Source of the DNA: Rhabdaerophilum sp. SD176
GTDB lineage: Bacteria > Pseudomonadota > Alphaproteobacteria > Rhizobiales > Beijerinckiaceae
Assembly: GCF_030143245.1 (NCBI RefSeq)
Contig: NZ_JARJNS010000003.1
Span: 434,001 to 498,000 of the forward strand
DNA length: 64,000 bases
Direction of reading: 5' to 3'
Shown in pieces: positions 1 to 8,811 of the stretch. Within the stretch, counting starts at the first letter, position 1. Each line of letters opens with the position of its first letter. The notes under the pieces were generated by a model. It was given only the letters and a program-made list of their open reading frames with translations. It had not been told where the DNA came from and searched no databases. The position numbers were made by a program, and so were the translations under genes.

Positions 1-76
1 TGTTTCACTCATGCGAGCCAGATAAGTCCGGTTGGCAGGGCGAGCAAGCCCTGTCGTCACGCCGGAGGGAAAAGCC

Positions 77-1411
77 ATGGCCGCAAGGTTCGATACGGTG
101 CTGCACGGGGGCGAACTGGTCACGCCGGCAGGGCGGGGGCATGCCGATATCGGCATCGTCGGCGGTGTGATCACCGCGATCGGCGCCATCGGCACCGGCC
201 AGGCGGCGACGGATGTCGATTGCCGCGGCCTCACCATCCTGCCGGGCGTGATCGACACGCAGGTGCATTTCCGCGAGCCCGGCCTGACCCACAAGGAAGA
301 TCTGGAAACCGGTTCGCGCGCGGCCGTGCTCGGCGGGGTGACGGCAGTGTTCGAGATGCCGAACACCAACCCGAACACGACGAGCGCCGAAACGCTGGCC
401 GCCAAGCTCTCGGCCGCGCATCACCGCATGCATTGCGACCACGCCTTCTTCGTTGGCGGCACGGCGGAGAATATCGAAGAGATCCCGGCGCTGGAAAAGC
501 TGCCCGGCGCGGCGGGGATCAAGGTCTTCATCGGTTCCTCCACCGGCAACCTGCTGGTCGAGGATGACGAAAACCTCGCCCGCATTCTGAAGCAGATCAC
601 CCGGCGCGCCTCGTTCCATTGCGAGGACGAGCCCCGGCTGCGCGCACGGATGGGCCTGCGTGAACCCGGCAACCCCGCCTCGCACCCGGTCTGGCGCGAT
701 GTGGAGGCGGCTTTGCTTGCCACGAAGCGGCTGGTGACGCTGGCCCGCCGCCTGGGAAAGCGCGTCCATGTGCTGCATGTCTCGACCGGCGACGAGATCC
801 GCTGGCTGGTCGACCACAAGGATGTCGCCTCGATCGAGGTCACGCCGCATCACCTCACCTTGGCCGCGCCGGAATGCTACGAGCGCCTCGGCACCTACGC
901 CCAGATGAACCCGCCCGTGCGCGACAAGGCGCATCAGGACGTCCTCTGGTGGGGCATTGCCAATGGCGTGGTCGATATCCTCGGCTCCGACCATGCGCCG
1001 CACACGCATGAAGAGAAGCACCATGCCTATCCGGCCTCGCATTCGGGCATGACCGGTGTGCAGACGCTGGTGCCGACCATGCTCGACCATGTGAATGCCG
1101 GCCGGCTCAGCCTCGAGCGTTTCGTCGATCTCTCGGCGCATGGTCCGGCGCGGCTGTTCAATATCGCCCGCAAGGGCCGGCTGGTCGTTGGTTACGACGC
1201 CGATTTCACGATCGTCGATCTCAAGCGCCGCGAGACGATCACCCATGCCTGGATCGCCTCGAAATGCGGCTGGACGCCCTATGACGGCAAGACTGTCACC
1301 GGCTGGCCGGTCGGCACGTTCGTGCGCGGTCACCGCGTGATGTGGCAGGGCGAGCTCACCGGGCCGTCGCAAGGCGAGCCGGTTGTCTTCGGCGATGCGC
1401 TCCCGGCCTGA
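77..1411 (+). CDS. pyrC: Dihydroorotase (PyrC-type amidohydrolase)
   Basis: This cytoplasmic enzyme of de novo pyrimidine synthesis interconverts carbamoyl-aspartate and dihydroorotate. The 444-residue length is normal for the amidohydrolase type. The metal-binding loop reads IDTQVHFREPG near residue 64, with Gln where many relatives have the first His of the HxH pair; I recall the same substitution in rhizobial homologues. A second metal motif, GSDHAPH, lies near residue 303. The start at 77 was preferred over an ATG at 32 because GGAGGGA precedes it by 6 bases and the conserved fold starts there. A pyrB gene may lie just left of the window, but this cannot be seen. A cupin gene follows 10 bases downstream. 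Confidence 0.92.
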   Translation: MAARFDTVLHGGELVTPAGRGHADIGIVGGVITAIGAIGTGQAATDVDCRGLTILPGVIDTQVHFREPGLTHKEDLETGSRAAVLGGVTAVFEMPNTNPNTTSAETLAAKLSAAHHRMHCDHAFFVGGTAENIEEIPALEKLPGAAGIKVFIGSSTGNLLVEDDENLARILKQITRRASFHCEDEPRLRARMGLREPGNPASHPVWRDVEAALLATKRLVTLARRLGKRVHVLHVSTGDEIRWLVDHKDVASIEVTPHHLTLAAPECYERLGTYAQMNPPVRDKAHQDVLWWGIANGVVDILGSDHAPHTHEEKHHAYPASHSGMTGVQTLVPTMLDHVNAGRLSLERFVDLSAHGPARLFNIARKGRLVVGYDADFTIVDLKRRETITHAWIASKCGWTPYDGKTVTGWPVGTFVRGHRVMWQGELTGPSQGEPVVFGDALPA

Positions 1412-1421
1412 GGAAGAAGCG

Positions 1422-1745
1422 ATGTTCCAGTGCGATATTCCCGCCGTGCCGACGCTCCAGCAGGATGACGAGGCAATCCGCATCACGCGGTATGATTTCG
1501 AGCCCGGCGCGGTTACCGGCTGGCACCAGCATGGCTGGCCGTATTTCGTGATCATGCTGACGGATGGCATCCTGCGCATCCACAATGGCAGCGAGATCAC
1601 CGATGTGCCGCTGAAACAGGGCCAGTCCTATATGCGCGCTGCCGGCATCACCCATGATGTGATGAACGGCTCCGACCACCCGATCGCCTTTGTCGAGATC
1701 GAAGTGAAGAACCCGGCCGCGCTGACCCGGATGATGCTGGCGTGA
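1422..1745 (+). CDS. Cupin-domain protein
   Basis: A 107-residue single-domain cupin. The first cupin motif is visible as GWHQHGWPYFVIML near residues 31-44, and the second half carries a conserved ITHDV. Cupins this small can bind a metal and act as an isomerase, a dioxygenase or a ligand sensor, so no substrate can be assigned. The start at 1422 follows GAGGAAG, which overlaps the dihydroorotase stop; an upstream in-frame ATG at 1383 lies inside that gene and was rejected. It is probably cotranscribed with the dihydroorotase. An inverted repeat follows the stop codon. Confidence 0.85.
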   Translation: MFQCDIPAVPTLQQDDEAIRITRYDFEPGAVTGWHQHGWPYFVIMLTDGILRIHNGSEITDVPLKQGQSYMRAAGITHDVMNGSDHPIAFVEIEVKNPAALTRMMLA

Positions 1746-1763
1746 TGAGGCGCCGACATGGAA

Positions 1764-1785
1764 AAGGGCCGGAGAACCGGCCCTT
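1764..1785. terminator. Inverted repeat between convergent genes, probable terminator
   Basis: A perfect 9-bp stem (AAGGGCCGG / CCGGCCCTT) with the loop AGAA lies between the cupin gene and the oppositely oriented small gene at 1815-2075. There is no long T run on either side, so intrinsic termination is possible rather than certain. It could serve both strands. Confidence 0.5.
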
Positions 1786-1814
1786 CGAGCATTCGTCAAA
1801 CAAGGCCCGACCCG

Positions 1815-2075
1815 TCAGTTCTTCGTCGTCAGCGAATATTCGCCGGCCTTGATCCGGTCCGGCAGCTTTTCGGCGAATTTCGCCACGGCATCCTCGCCAT
1901 AGCTCGCCACGAGCTCGACAAAGGCGGCAAAAAGCGCGGCATGGGCGAGGCAATCGCCGTCGATCCCGTCATACCGCCCTTCCGCGAAGGCTTCGCTCAC
2001 ATAGGTATAGGCCGCGCGACGCTGGTCGGCGTAAAGCGAATCCCGGGATTGGCCAAGCTCGTCACTCGTTTGCAC
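1815..2075 (-). CDS. Small conserved-type hypothetical protein
   Basis: An 86-residue soluble protein that I do not recognise. It looks mostly helical and acidic, with the stretch HAALFAAFVELVASYGED in the middle and a Lys/Thr-rich end. The start is GTG at 2075, preceded by AGGAAGG at good spacing. Coding is supported by the ribosome binding site, by its place between an inverted repeat and the next gene, and by a protein-like residue mix. It has no signal peptide or membrane segment. It stands alone between convergent and co-directional genes. Confidence 0.7.
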   Translation of the reverse strand: MQTSDELGQSRDSLYADQRRAAYTYVSEAFAEGRYDGIDGDCLAHAALFAAFVELVASYGEDAVAKFAEKLPDRIKAGEYSLTTKN

Positions 2076-2284
2076 GGTCGCCTTCCTGTCTTCTCGCCCC
2101 CGGCTTTGCCAGGTGGCCTGTCTTTCGTCCCGGCTTGATGCCGGTTCCGGAAGCGGTCCCCACCGCCGTCAGTCCCACCGGAGCGGGCAGAAGGACCCTA
2201 GACCGCCCGGCACGGGAACGCGAGCCTTCTGTTGAGATTTCGTTAACGCGGCGAATCGAGTTTGTGGAAAGTGGCTGCTTTGCA

Positions 2285-2809
2285 TCAACTGCCGAAGCGG
2301 CGCTCGAGCTCGCGGGCCAGCCGCGCGGCCTCACGCGTCAGCGCCAGTCGGGCCGCTTCGGCCGCCGGCGTGCATTGCCGGTAAGTGGTGGCGTAATCCG
2401 AAAAGCCGGTATTGAACGCGCCGGCCATCTTCTCCCGCGCGCCGGAGGGCTCGCCCTCGGCCTCAAGCAGCACCTCCATCCGGGCCCGCCACGGATTGGG
2501 CTGGGCGCCGGGCTGGCAAAGCTGGCTGAGAAAGGCGAGGGCACCGACAACCTCCGAAAGGTCGACCAGCGGCTTTTCCTGCGCGGTCGAGACAGGCGGC
2601 GCCGGCCGGCTGGCGACCGGGTTCTCGCCTGCCGGCCGCCGGATCGAGGGGCGGGCCCGCAACGGCGCAACCGGCCCCGTCTGAGCCGGAGCGGAAGGCG
2701 TCAGGATGATGCGCGAGGGCGGCGTTTCCTGCGCCACGGACCGGATGCTTCCCGTCAGGGCAAGGAGCAGCATCGCACCGAGGATGGCAGACAGGTTCCG
2801 GCCAATCAT
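2285..2809 (-). CDS. TIGR02301-family secreted protein
   Basis: A 174-residue exported protein of unknown function. An N-terminal signal peptide (residues 1-26, hydrophobic core ILGAMLLLALTG) leads into a Pro/Arg-rich linker (about 30-78), then a helical domain with two conserved Cys (LSQLCQPG and YRQCTPAA) of the kind seen in TIGR02301 proteins of Hyphomicrobiales. The domain is usually about 120 residues, so the linker is an extra. The start overlaps the end of the NUDIX gene by 4 bases, so the two are translationally coupled, an arrangement I recall from related genomes. Confidence 0.85.
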   Translation of the reverse strand: MIGRNLSAILGAMLLLALTGSIRSVAQETPPSRIILTPSAPAQTGPVAPLRARPSIRRPAGENPVASRPAPPVSTAQEKPLVDLSEVVGALAFLSQLCQPGAQPNPWRARMEVLLEAEGEPSGAREKMAGAFNTGFSDYATTYRQCTPAAEAARLALTREAARLARELERRFGS

Positions 2810-3231
2810 CGCGCCACCATGGCGGCGGCCCGGGCGAGAATTTCCGGCAGGCGCCGCGTCATCGGCAGGTCACCCGGCGCATGCGGGTCAACCCAGAGCC
2901 AGTCGCTGACTTCGTCCGAGGGAACCGGCTCGCCGGAGCGCCAATGCCCGCAGAACGCAGCGATCACGGCATGGGCGCGGATTCCGCCCGTCTCATCCGC
3001 CTCGATATGCTCGACATGGTCGACAAAACCGACCAGTTCAGCCTCCAGCGCCAATTCTTCCTGCAATTCCCGCAAGACGCCGTCCCGCAAAGTCTCGCCG
3101 GCCTCGATCCGCCCGCCGGGCAGTGAATAGAGCCCGAGGGCCGGAGCCTTGGCGCGCTGGATCAGCAGCACCTTGCCGGCGCGGAAAACGGCGATCGAGG
3201 CAGCAAGGACCGGACGCTGGACGGCACTCAT
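2806..3231 (-). CDS. NUDIX hydrolase
   Basis: A 141-residue enzyme that hydrolyses a nucleoside diphosphate linked to another group X. The NUDIX box is complete: GGRIEAGETLRDGVLRELQEE at about residues 39-59 carries the G(x5)E(x7)REUxEE pattern with the metal-binding glutamates. The N terminus (VLAASIAVFRAGKVLLIQR) is the usual first strand, resembling the ADP-ribose pyrophosphatase or MutT-like subgroups. The substrate cannot be fixed from sequence. It is coupled to the TIGR02301 gene and lies 9 bases downstream of the SDR gene, so all three are probably one operon. Confidence 0.92.
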   Translation of the reverse strand: MSAVQRPVLAASIAVFRAGKVLLIQRAKAPALGLYSLPGGRIEAGETLRDGVLRELQEELALEAELVGFVDHVEHIEADETGGIRAHAVIAAFCGHWRSGEPVPSDEVSDWLWVDPHAPGDLPMTRRLPEILARAAAMVAR

Positions 3232-3240
3232 CCGGCGCCG

Positions 3241-3999
3241 TCACACATGCTGGCCGCCATTGATATGCAACTCGGCGCCCGTCACATAGGACGAGGCTTC
3301 CGTGCACAGGAAATAGATGGCCTTGGCCACCTCTTCCGGCGTGCCGAGCCGGCGCATGGGCAGCGTCTCGACAATCTTGTCCGTGCCGGGGGAAAGGATC
3401 GAGGTGTCGATCTCGCCCGGCGAGATGGCGTTGACGCGCACATCCATCGGGCCGAAATCCGCCGCCATCTCGCGCGTCAGCGAGGCAAGCGCCGCCTTGG
3501 ACGTGGCATAGGCTGCCCCGGCAAACGGGTGGACCCGGCTCCCGGCGATCGAGGTGACATTGACCACCGCGCCCTTGGTTGCATGCAGCTGTTCCTTCAG
3601 GCCGCGCGCCAGCATGATCGGCGCGAAGAAATTCACCTGAAAGACCTTCTGCCAGTCGGTCAGGGCAGTATCGATCGAAGACAGGCGCGCGCCTCCATCG
3701 CCCTTGGGTGAAATGCCGGCATTGTTGACAAGGGCATGCAGCTTGCCCTCCGGCAGGCGGCTCTTGATCTCCTCGATGGCGCGCAGGGTATCCTGCGGAT
3801 CGGCAAGATCGACCTGGACATGATCATCCTGGCCGCCTTCCCACGGGCAATTCTCGGGAAAGGGCTGCCGGGAACAGGCGATAACGCGCCAGCCGGCCGA
3901 GCCGAATCGCTTCACGGTGGCATGACCGATCCCGCGCGAGGCGCCGGTAAGCACGAGTATCCGGCGTTCGCCGGAAGAATTGCTGCGCTGGCTTTCCAT
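3241..3999 (-). CDS. SDR-family oxidoreductase
   Basis: A 252-residue classical short-chain dehydrogenase/reductase. It has the dinucleotide-binding motif TGASRGIG near residues 19-26, the NNAG motif, and the catalytic Ser with YATSK (Tyr-x3-Lys). The C-terminal GGQHV end is typical of the fold. The start at 3999 was chosen over an ATG at 4056 because a GGAG lies upstream and the extra 19 residues do not look like the family. It reduces or oxidises an unknown alcohol or ketone with NAD(P)(H). It is probably the first gene of an operon with the NUDIX and TIGR02301 genes. Confidence 0.9.
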   Translation of the reverse strand: MESQRSNSSGERRILVLTGASRGIGHATVKRFGSAGWRVIACSRQPFPENCPWEGGQDDHVQVDLADPQDTLRAIEEIKSRLPEGKLHALVNNAGISPKGDGGARLSSIDTALTDWQKVFQVNFFAPIMLARGLKEQLHATKGAVVNVTSIAGSRVHPFAGAAYATSKAALASLTREMAADFGPMDVRVNAISPGEIDTSILSPGTDKIVETLPMRRLGTPEEVAKAIYFLCTEASSYVTGAELHINGGQHV

Positions 4000-4182
4000 G
4001 ATCGCGACTCCAGGGATGTGGGACTGACGCCGGAAGGGGCAATGCGGACGGGGCAAGTCGGCGGGGAGTGATCCCCGAATTCCGGCACGAGTCCTAGCGC
4101 ATTTTCCAATCGGTCAGAAACAGGGTGATAGACGAAAAGACGGCGGAGAACGAGGATTGCAGAAGTCTTCGCCGTCCGGAAT

Positions 4183-4785
4183 TCACGGGTAGAGATGCTC
4201 GGTCCGGAACGGCGCATCCGGCCCGTCCCGTCGGAAGACCAGCCGGTCATGCAGGCGGAACGGCTTGTCCTGCCAGAACTCGATATAGGCGGGAACCAGG
4301 CGGAACCCTGTCCAGTGCGGCGGACGCGGCACATCGCCAAGGCCGAATCGCGCGGCTTCCCGCGCCACGGCCTTCTCGAGGGCGAAGCGGCTTTCCAGCG
4401 GCCGCGATTGCTGCGAGGCCCAGGCGCCGATCCGGCTGTCCCGGGGGCGCGAGGCGAAATAGGCATCGGCCTCGGCCTCGCTGACGCGCTCGAGCGCACC
4501 GCGGAACCGCACCTGCCGGCGCAGGCTCTTCCAGTGGAACACCACGGCTGCCTGGGCATTGGCGGTGATTTCCTGGCCCTTCTGGCTCTGCGTGTTGGTG
4601 TAGAAGACCACGCCCGCCGGATCGATCCCCTTCATCAGGACCATCCGGACATTCGGCAGGCCATCCGCATCCGCCGTGGCCAGAGCCATGGCGTTCGGAT
4701 CATTCGGCTCGCTGGCGCGGGCCTCGCCAAACCACGATTCGAACAGCCGAAACGGGTCCGGCATTTCTGGGGACTCACCGGTCAT
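4183..4785 (-). CDS. pdxH: Pyridoxamine/pyridoxine 5'-phosphate oxidase
   Basis: An FMN-dependent cytoplasmic enzyme making pyridoxal 5'-phosphate from pyridoxine or pyridoxamine phosphate. The 200-residue length matches the family. Diagnostic motifs are visible: [10 protein letters not shown] for FMN binding, [19 protein letters not shown], and the C-terminal block [17 protein letters not shown], ending in HLYP. The gene is transcribed divergently from the RT0821-type lipoprotein gene. In related genomes the same pair stands beside the J-domain and fabI genes, which supports the call. Confidence 0.96.
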   Translation of the reverse strand: MTGESPEMPDPFRLFESWFGEARASEPNDPNAMALATADADGLPNVRMVLMKGIDPAGVVFYTNTQSQKGQEITANAQAAVVFHWKSLRRQVRFRGALERVSEAEADAYFASRPRDSRIGAWASQQSRPLESRFALEKAVAREAARFGLGDVPRPPHWTGFRLVPAYIEFWQDKPFRLHDRLVFRRDGPDAPFRTEHLYP

Positions 4786-4926
4786 TAACGCTTCCGTTCT
4801 TTAATAGCGTTTGTGTATCTCTGGGGTCGCGTCGTGCTGCGTTGCACAAAATTCCAAACAGGCAGGAGCATCATCCCTAGCCTCTTGCGCGCCGGAAGCA
4901 ACCGGCCTGCCGCCTTTGGATATAGG

Positions 4927-5508
4927 GTGGTCACGGCTTTCTGCAACGCACGTGCCGCCGTCCTTGCGCTTGTTCTCGCCTCCGGGTTGCCATTCGCGCT
5001 GGGTGGATGCAGCCTGACGATGCATCTCGCCTCCCTGCAGGAGGACCCCGAGAGTACCGCCTCCATCACCCGTCCTGTCTCGCCGCTTGACCCCTCGCTC
5101 GACGAGGAGGATTGGCGCCGGGCCCAGGCCGCCCTGTCGCTCGCGGTCGATCCACAGGGTTCCGGCCAGCCGGTCAACTGGGACAACCCTGCCAGCAAGC
5201 GCAAGGGCACATTCGTGGCATCCGGCAACCTCGTGCTGGTCGACAACACGATCTGCCGGCCCTTCACGGCCACGATCCAGCAGGCGGGCATCACGTCCCG
5301 CGAGATCCGCCACCAGGGCCAGGCCTGCCGGATCGGGCCGGGCGAATGGGCGTTGCGGCAGGTCCAGCCGGCCGGCGCCGAGACCACCGCCTCGTCCCGA
5401 ATCGGCGCCCCCGCCGCCGCTGCGGCTGCGGCCGAGCGCAACCAGCCCTTCCCGGCCCCTTCCACCTCCATGCTGGAGGAGGCGGGCGGCACCGTCCGGC
5501 GGCCCTGA
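4927..5508 (+). CDS. RT0821/Lpp0805-like surface lipoprotein
   Basis: A secreted lipoprotein of about 193 residues. The signal sequence (AAVLALVLASGLPFALGGC) ends in a lipobox whose Cys would be lipidated. The mature part carries the conserved central stretch GTFVASGNLVLVDNTICRPF and a Cys-containing GQACRIGPGEW, as in the 17-kDa-antigen-like RT0821/Lpp0805 family, followed by an Ala/Pro-rich tail. The start is uncertain. I chose GTG at 4927 because it gives a normal signal peptide and leaves promoter room opposite pdxH; an in-frame ATG at 4813 would add 38 residues of unlikely N terminus. Function is unknown. Confidence 0.72.
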   Translation: MVTAFCNARAAVLALVLASGLPFALGGCSLTMHLASLQEDPESTASITRPVSPLDPSLDEEDWRRAQAALSLAVDPQGSGQPVNWDNPASKRKGTFVASGNLVLVDNTICRPFTATIQQAGITSREIRHQGQACRIGPGEWALRQVQPAGAETTASSRIGAPAAAAAAAERNQPFPAPSTSMLEEAGGTVRRP

Positions 5509-5619
5509 GGCGAAAAACGTGACTGTTGCAAAAATGCTGCGCCATGCCCATCTCCATGGCGTATGGGCTGTTCCCCCGGCCCGATGACCGACCCGCCGGG
5601 CCCTGGCAGAGCTGAGGAC

Positions 5620-6522
5620 ATGATGCGCGATCCGTATACCGTTCTGGGAGTGAAGCGGGACGCTGGCGCCGAGGACATCAAGCGCGCCTTCCGCCGTCTC
5701 GCCAAGACCCATCATCCCGATCACAACAAGGACGATCCGAAAGCCAAGGAGCGTTTCGCCGAGGTCAATGCCGCCTACGAGATCCTGGGCGATGCCGTCA
5801 AGAAACGTGCCTTTGACCGCGGCGAGATCGATGCCGAGGGTCGCCCGAGGGCCGGTGCCGGCATGGGCTTCGACCCCGCCGGCGGTGCAGGGGGGCCGGG
5901 TGGCTTCCGGTTCGATTTCGGTTCGGGGGGTGGCCGTGCCGACCCGCGCGACATGTTTTCCGATCTCTTCCGCCAGTTCGAGACGCCGGGCCGCGATGAA
6001 CCGCGCGCGAGCCGCGCATCGCCCATCCCGGCGGGCGAGGATATCGAACTCGAGGCTGCCATCGCGCTGGAGGATGTGGTCGCCGGCGGTTCGCGCAGGA
6101 TCACCCTTCCGGATGGCCGCGCGGTCGAGGTGAACATTCCCCGGGGCGCGGCCAACGGCGCCACGTTGCGGCTGCGCGGGCAGGGCTATCCCTCGCCGTT
6201 CGGCGGGCCGAATGGCGATGTGCGCGTCACCTTGCGCTATCAGCGCCATCCCCGCTTCATGGTGGACGGGCAGGATCTCCGCCTCTCGGTGGCGGTCCCG
6301 ATCCGGGAGGCCGTGCTCGGCGGGACCATCCGCGTGCCCACATTGCAGGGCGAGGTCGAGGTTACCGTCCCGGCCTGGACGAGCGGCGGAAAGACCCTGC
6401 GCCTGCGCGGCAAGGGCCTGCCTGGCAAGGACAGTGCCGGGGATCTCTTGGTCTCGCTCGATATCGATCTCGGCCCGCCCGATCCCGAGATGGAAGGGTT
6501 TTTCCGCCGCCGGCGGGCCTGA
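5620..6522 (+). CDS. J-domain co-chaperone, CbpA-like
   Basis: A 300-residue DnaJ-class protein that would stimulate DnaK. The J domain spans residues 4-68 with the HPD tripeptide in THHPDHNKDD. A Gly-rich linker follows (about 83-120), then the two-lobed C-terminal substrate-binding domain (about 140-290) with KTLRLRGKGLPG. The Cys-rich zinc finger of true DnaJ is absent, so this is a type II, CbpA/DjlA-like J protein and not the main DnaJ. The start at 5620 follows GAGG; a GTG at 5563 would add unsupported residues. FabI lies downstream. Confidence 0.93.
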   Translation: MMRDPYTVLGVKRDAGAEDIKRAFRRLAKTHHPDHNKDDPKAKERFAEVNAAYEILGDAVKKRAFDRGEIDAEGRPRAGAGMGFDPAGGAGGPGGFRFDFGSGGGRADPRDMFSDLFRQFETPGRDEPRASRASPIPAGEDIELEAAIALEDVVAGGSRRITLPDGRAVEVNIPRGAANGATLRLRGQGYPSPFGGPNGDVRVTLRYQRHPRFMVDGQDLRLSVAVPIREAVLGGTIRVPTLQGEVEVTVPAWTSGGKTLRLRGKGLPGKDSAGDLLVSLDIDLGPPDPEMEGFFRRRRA

Positions 6523-6644
6523 AAGCCGGTGCAGGGCCGGCTGCCAAGGCTTGAACCTTCGCCGGAACCGGGTATGGAAGGCAGAAAGCCGGGCTGCTTC
6601 GCGTTGCGCGGCATCTTTCGTATGAGACCGAGGATCGAGGACGG

Positions 6645-7481
6645 ATGACCACGACGCAGGATGCAAACCCGATCAGCGGTGTGATGCGCGGCAAGCGCGG
6701 CCTCATCATGGGCGTTGCCAACAAGATGTCGATCGCCTGGGGCATTGCCAAGGCGGCACATGCCGCCGGCGCGGAACTGGCCTTCACCTATCAGGGCGAT
6801 GCGCTGAAGAAGCGCGTCGAGCCGCTGGCCGCCGAACTTGGTGCCCTCGTCGTCGGCCATTGTGATGTCACCGACAGCGCCACCATCGATACGGTCTTCG
6901 CCGAGGTCGAGAAGGCCTGGGGCAAGCTGGATTTCGTGGTCCACGCCATCGCTTTCTCCGACAAGGACGAGTTGACCGGCCGCTATGTCGAGACGTCTGA
7001 AGCCAATTTCTCTCGCACGATGCTGATCTCCTGCTACTCGCTGACGGCAGTGGCCCAGCGGGCGGAAAAGCTGATGACGGATGGCGGCTCCATCCTCACG
7101 CTGACCTATTACGGCGCCGAAAAATGGATGCCGCATTACAACGTGATGGGCGTGGCCAAGGCCGCACTCGAAGCCTCGGTGCGCTATCTCGCGGCCGATC
7201 TCGGCCCCAAGGCGATCCGCGTCAACGCCATCTCCGCCGGCCCGATCAAGACGCTCGCGGCTTCCGGGATCGGCGATTTCCGCTACATCCTGAAATGGAA
7301 TGAATACAACGCGCCGCTGCGCCGGACCGTGACGGCCGAGGAAGTCGGCCAGAGCGCGGTCTATTTCCTGTCGGACATGTCGCGCGGGGTGACCGGCGAG
7401 GTCAGCCACGTGGATGCAGGCTATCACATTGTTGGCATGAAAAACCCGGATGCTCCGGATCTCTCGCTCGACAAGGATTGA
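6645..7481 (+). CDS. fabI: Enoyl-[acyl-carrier-protein] reductase FabI
   Basis: An NADH-dependent enzyme of the last reduction step in type II fatty acid elongation. The 278 residues show the atypical SDR cofactor motif GVANKMSIAWGIAKA near residues 23-37, the GHCDVTD segment, and the catalytic pair Tyr-x6-Lys as YNVMGVAK. The C-terminal half reads PIKTLAASGI, the substrate-loop region contacted by triclosan-type inhibitors in this family. A purine-rich site (CGAGGACGG) precedes the ATG. It lies 122 bases after the J-domain gene in a recurrent alphaproteobacterial neighbourhood. Confidence 0.95.
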   Translation: MTTTQDANPISGVMRGKRGLIMGVANKMSIAWGIAKAAHAAGAELAFTYQGDALKKRVEPLAAELGALVVGHCDVTDSATIDTVFAEVEKAWGKLDFVVHAIAFSDKDELTGRYVETSEANFSRTMLISCYSLTAVAQRAEKLMTDGGSILTLTYYGAEKWMPHYNVMGVAKAALEASVRYLAADLGPKAIRVNAISAGPIKTLAASGIGDFRYILKWNEYNAPLRRTVTAEEVGQSAVYFLSDMSRGVTGEVSHVDAGYHIVGMKNPDAPDLSLDKD

Positions 7482-7492
7482 GGGAAGCCATC

Positions 7493-8008
7493 ATGCCGGC
7501 CACCATCGACAAGCGCCTTGTTTCCGCACGGTACCTTGCCGGGGTTGTCGCAGCCGGCCTCCTGTTCGCGCCGGCAACGGCCTCGGCCCAGGCCGTCAGC
7601 CCCCAGGTGCCCGGCCTCCAGCCGCTCTCGCAGACCGCCCCGGCCAACCAGCCGAAGCCCGAGCCAAAAATCGTGAAGACGGAAGTCGAGCGGAAAGGCC
7701 GCATCGGCCGCGAGGTCTTCATCAGCACCTACCTGACGTTATCGCGTGAATGCAAGGTCGGCCCGAACCCGCGCCTCGACACGACGGAAGCGCCGAAGAA
7801 CGGCAAGCTCTACACCCGGCCGAACGCGATCAACCTGCGGGCCGTGCCCGGTGCGCCGCGCACCAACTGCATCGGCACCTCGCCTTACGGACTGGGCGTG
7901 TTCTATCGCCCGGAACGGCGGTTCAAGGGCGAGGAGACCTTCCAGTTCAGAATCGTCTATCCCGATGGTGATATTCGCGAGATTTCCGCGAAGGTGATCG
8001 TCGAGTAG
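7493..8008 (+). CDS. Secreted hypothetical protein
   Basis: A 171-residue exported protein that I cannot place in a named family. It has a Sec signal peptide (about residues 8-32, ending ATASAQA), a Pro/Lys-rich linker, and a compact domain of about 100 residues rich in strands with two Cys (SRECKVGPNP and RTNCIGTSPYG) that could form a disulfide. The ATG at 7493 follows AGGGAAG, which overlaps the fabI stop; a TTG at 7478 is less likely. It is 4 bases ahead of the histidine phosphatase gene, so it is probably cotranscribed. Confidence 0.82.
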   Translation: MPATIDKRLVSARYLAGVVAAGLLFAPATASAQAVSPQVPGLQPLSQTAPANQPKPEPKIVKTEVERKGRIGREVFISTYLTLSRECKVGPNPRLDTTEAPKNGKLYTRPNAINLRAVPGAPRTNCIGTSPYGLGVFYRPERRFKGEETFQFRIVYPDGDIREISAKVIVE

Positions 8009-8012
8009 GGCG

Positions 8013-8627
8013 ATGACAACGATCTATTTCGTGCGCCATGGCGAGACCGACTGGAATCGCGAGGGGCGGCTGCAGGGCAGGACCGATACCGATCTCAATT
8101 CCCGCGGGCGTTCGCAGGCGAGGGCTGTGGCGGAAACCCTTCGCCTCGCGGTCGAGGCAGATTTCGGCGCCGGCGCCCTGAAGGATCTGCCGGTTTACGC
8201 CAGTCCGCTGAAGCGGACGCGGCAGACTGCCGATCTCCTGCTGGAAGCGCTCGCCAGGCCGGATCTCGCCTACGGGCTTGATCCCCGTCTGGCTGAGATC
8301 GGCTTTGGCCATTGGGAAGGCAAGACCTGGCCAGAAATCCGCGTGAGAGATCCGATCAATCACCGCGACCGCAACAAGGATCGCTGGCGTTTCGCCCCGC
8401 CGGGCGGTGAGAGCTATGCCGGCGTCGCGGAGCGCGTCGGCGGGTTTCTCGCGGAATCGGAGCGGCCCTGCTGCATTGTCTCGCATGGCGGGATCGCCCG
8501 GGTCATGATGTATCTCCTCGCCGATCTGCCGGCCGAGCAGGTGCTCCATGCCGATATCTGGCAGGGGCGCGTGCTTCGTTTCGCCGCAGGGCGGATGGCC
8601 TGGCTTCCGCATACGGGCCACGCCTGA
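8013..8627 (+). CDS. Histidine phosphatase family protein
   Basis: A 204-residue phosphoglycerate-mutase-like phosphatase. The phosphohistidine motif is complete at the N terminus (YFVRHGETDWN, residues 5-15), followed by the LNSRGRSQA block, a second Arg in SPLKRTRQTA, the acid FGHWEGKTW and the second catalytic His in CCIVSHGGIARV. This pattern fits broad-specificity phosphatases of the GpmB/CobC branch more than glycolytic mutase. The substrate is not known. It belongs to the pdxH-fabI-aroC neighbourhood, although the large NRPS-like gene separates it from aroC here. Confidence 0.91.
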   Translation: MTTIYFVRHGETDWNREGRLQGRTDTDLNSRGRSQARAVAETLRLAVEADFGAGALKDLPVYASPLKRTRQTADLLLEALARPDLAYGLDPRLAEIGFGHWEGKTWPEIRVRDPINHRDRNKDRWRFAPPGGESYAGVAERVGGFLAESERPCCIVSHGGIARVMMYLLADLPAEQVLHADIWQGRVLRFAAGRMAWLPHTGHA

Positions 8628-8811
8628 ATCCTCGTTCAGCCCCAATTCAGTTGCAGGGGAAGATACGCAGGGCCGATTGGTAGGACATGTCGGTGCCCGG
8701 CAGAGGCAGGGCAGTCGCGCCGGAGTGCATCCGGATTGACTAATGCTGTCGATCCGGCTGTGTTTCTGCCGCCTGAAGAAAATGCCCGGAAGGGCCAGCG
8801 GGGGATGGACG

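Noticed and set aside
4801-6666. A 621-codon open frame antisense to the lipoprotein and J-domain genes
   Set aside because: It covers two recognised genes and a gap, with no domain on its own strand.
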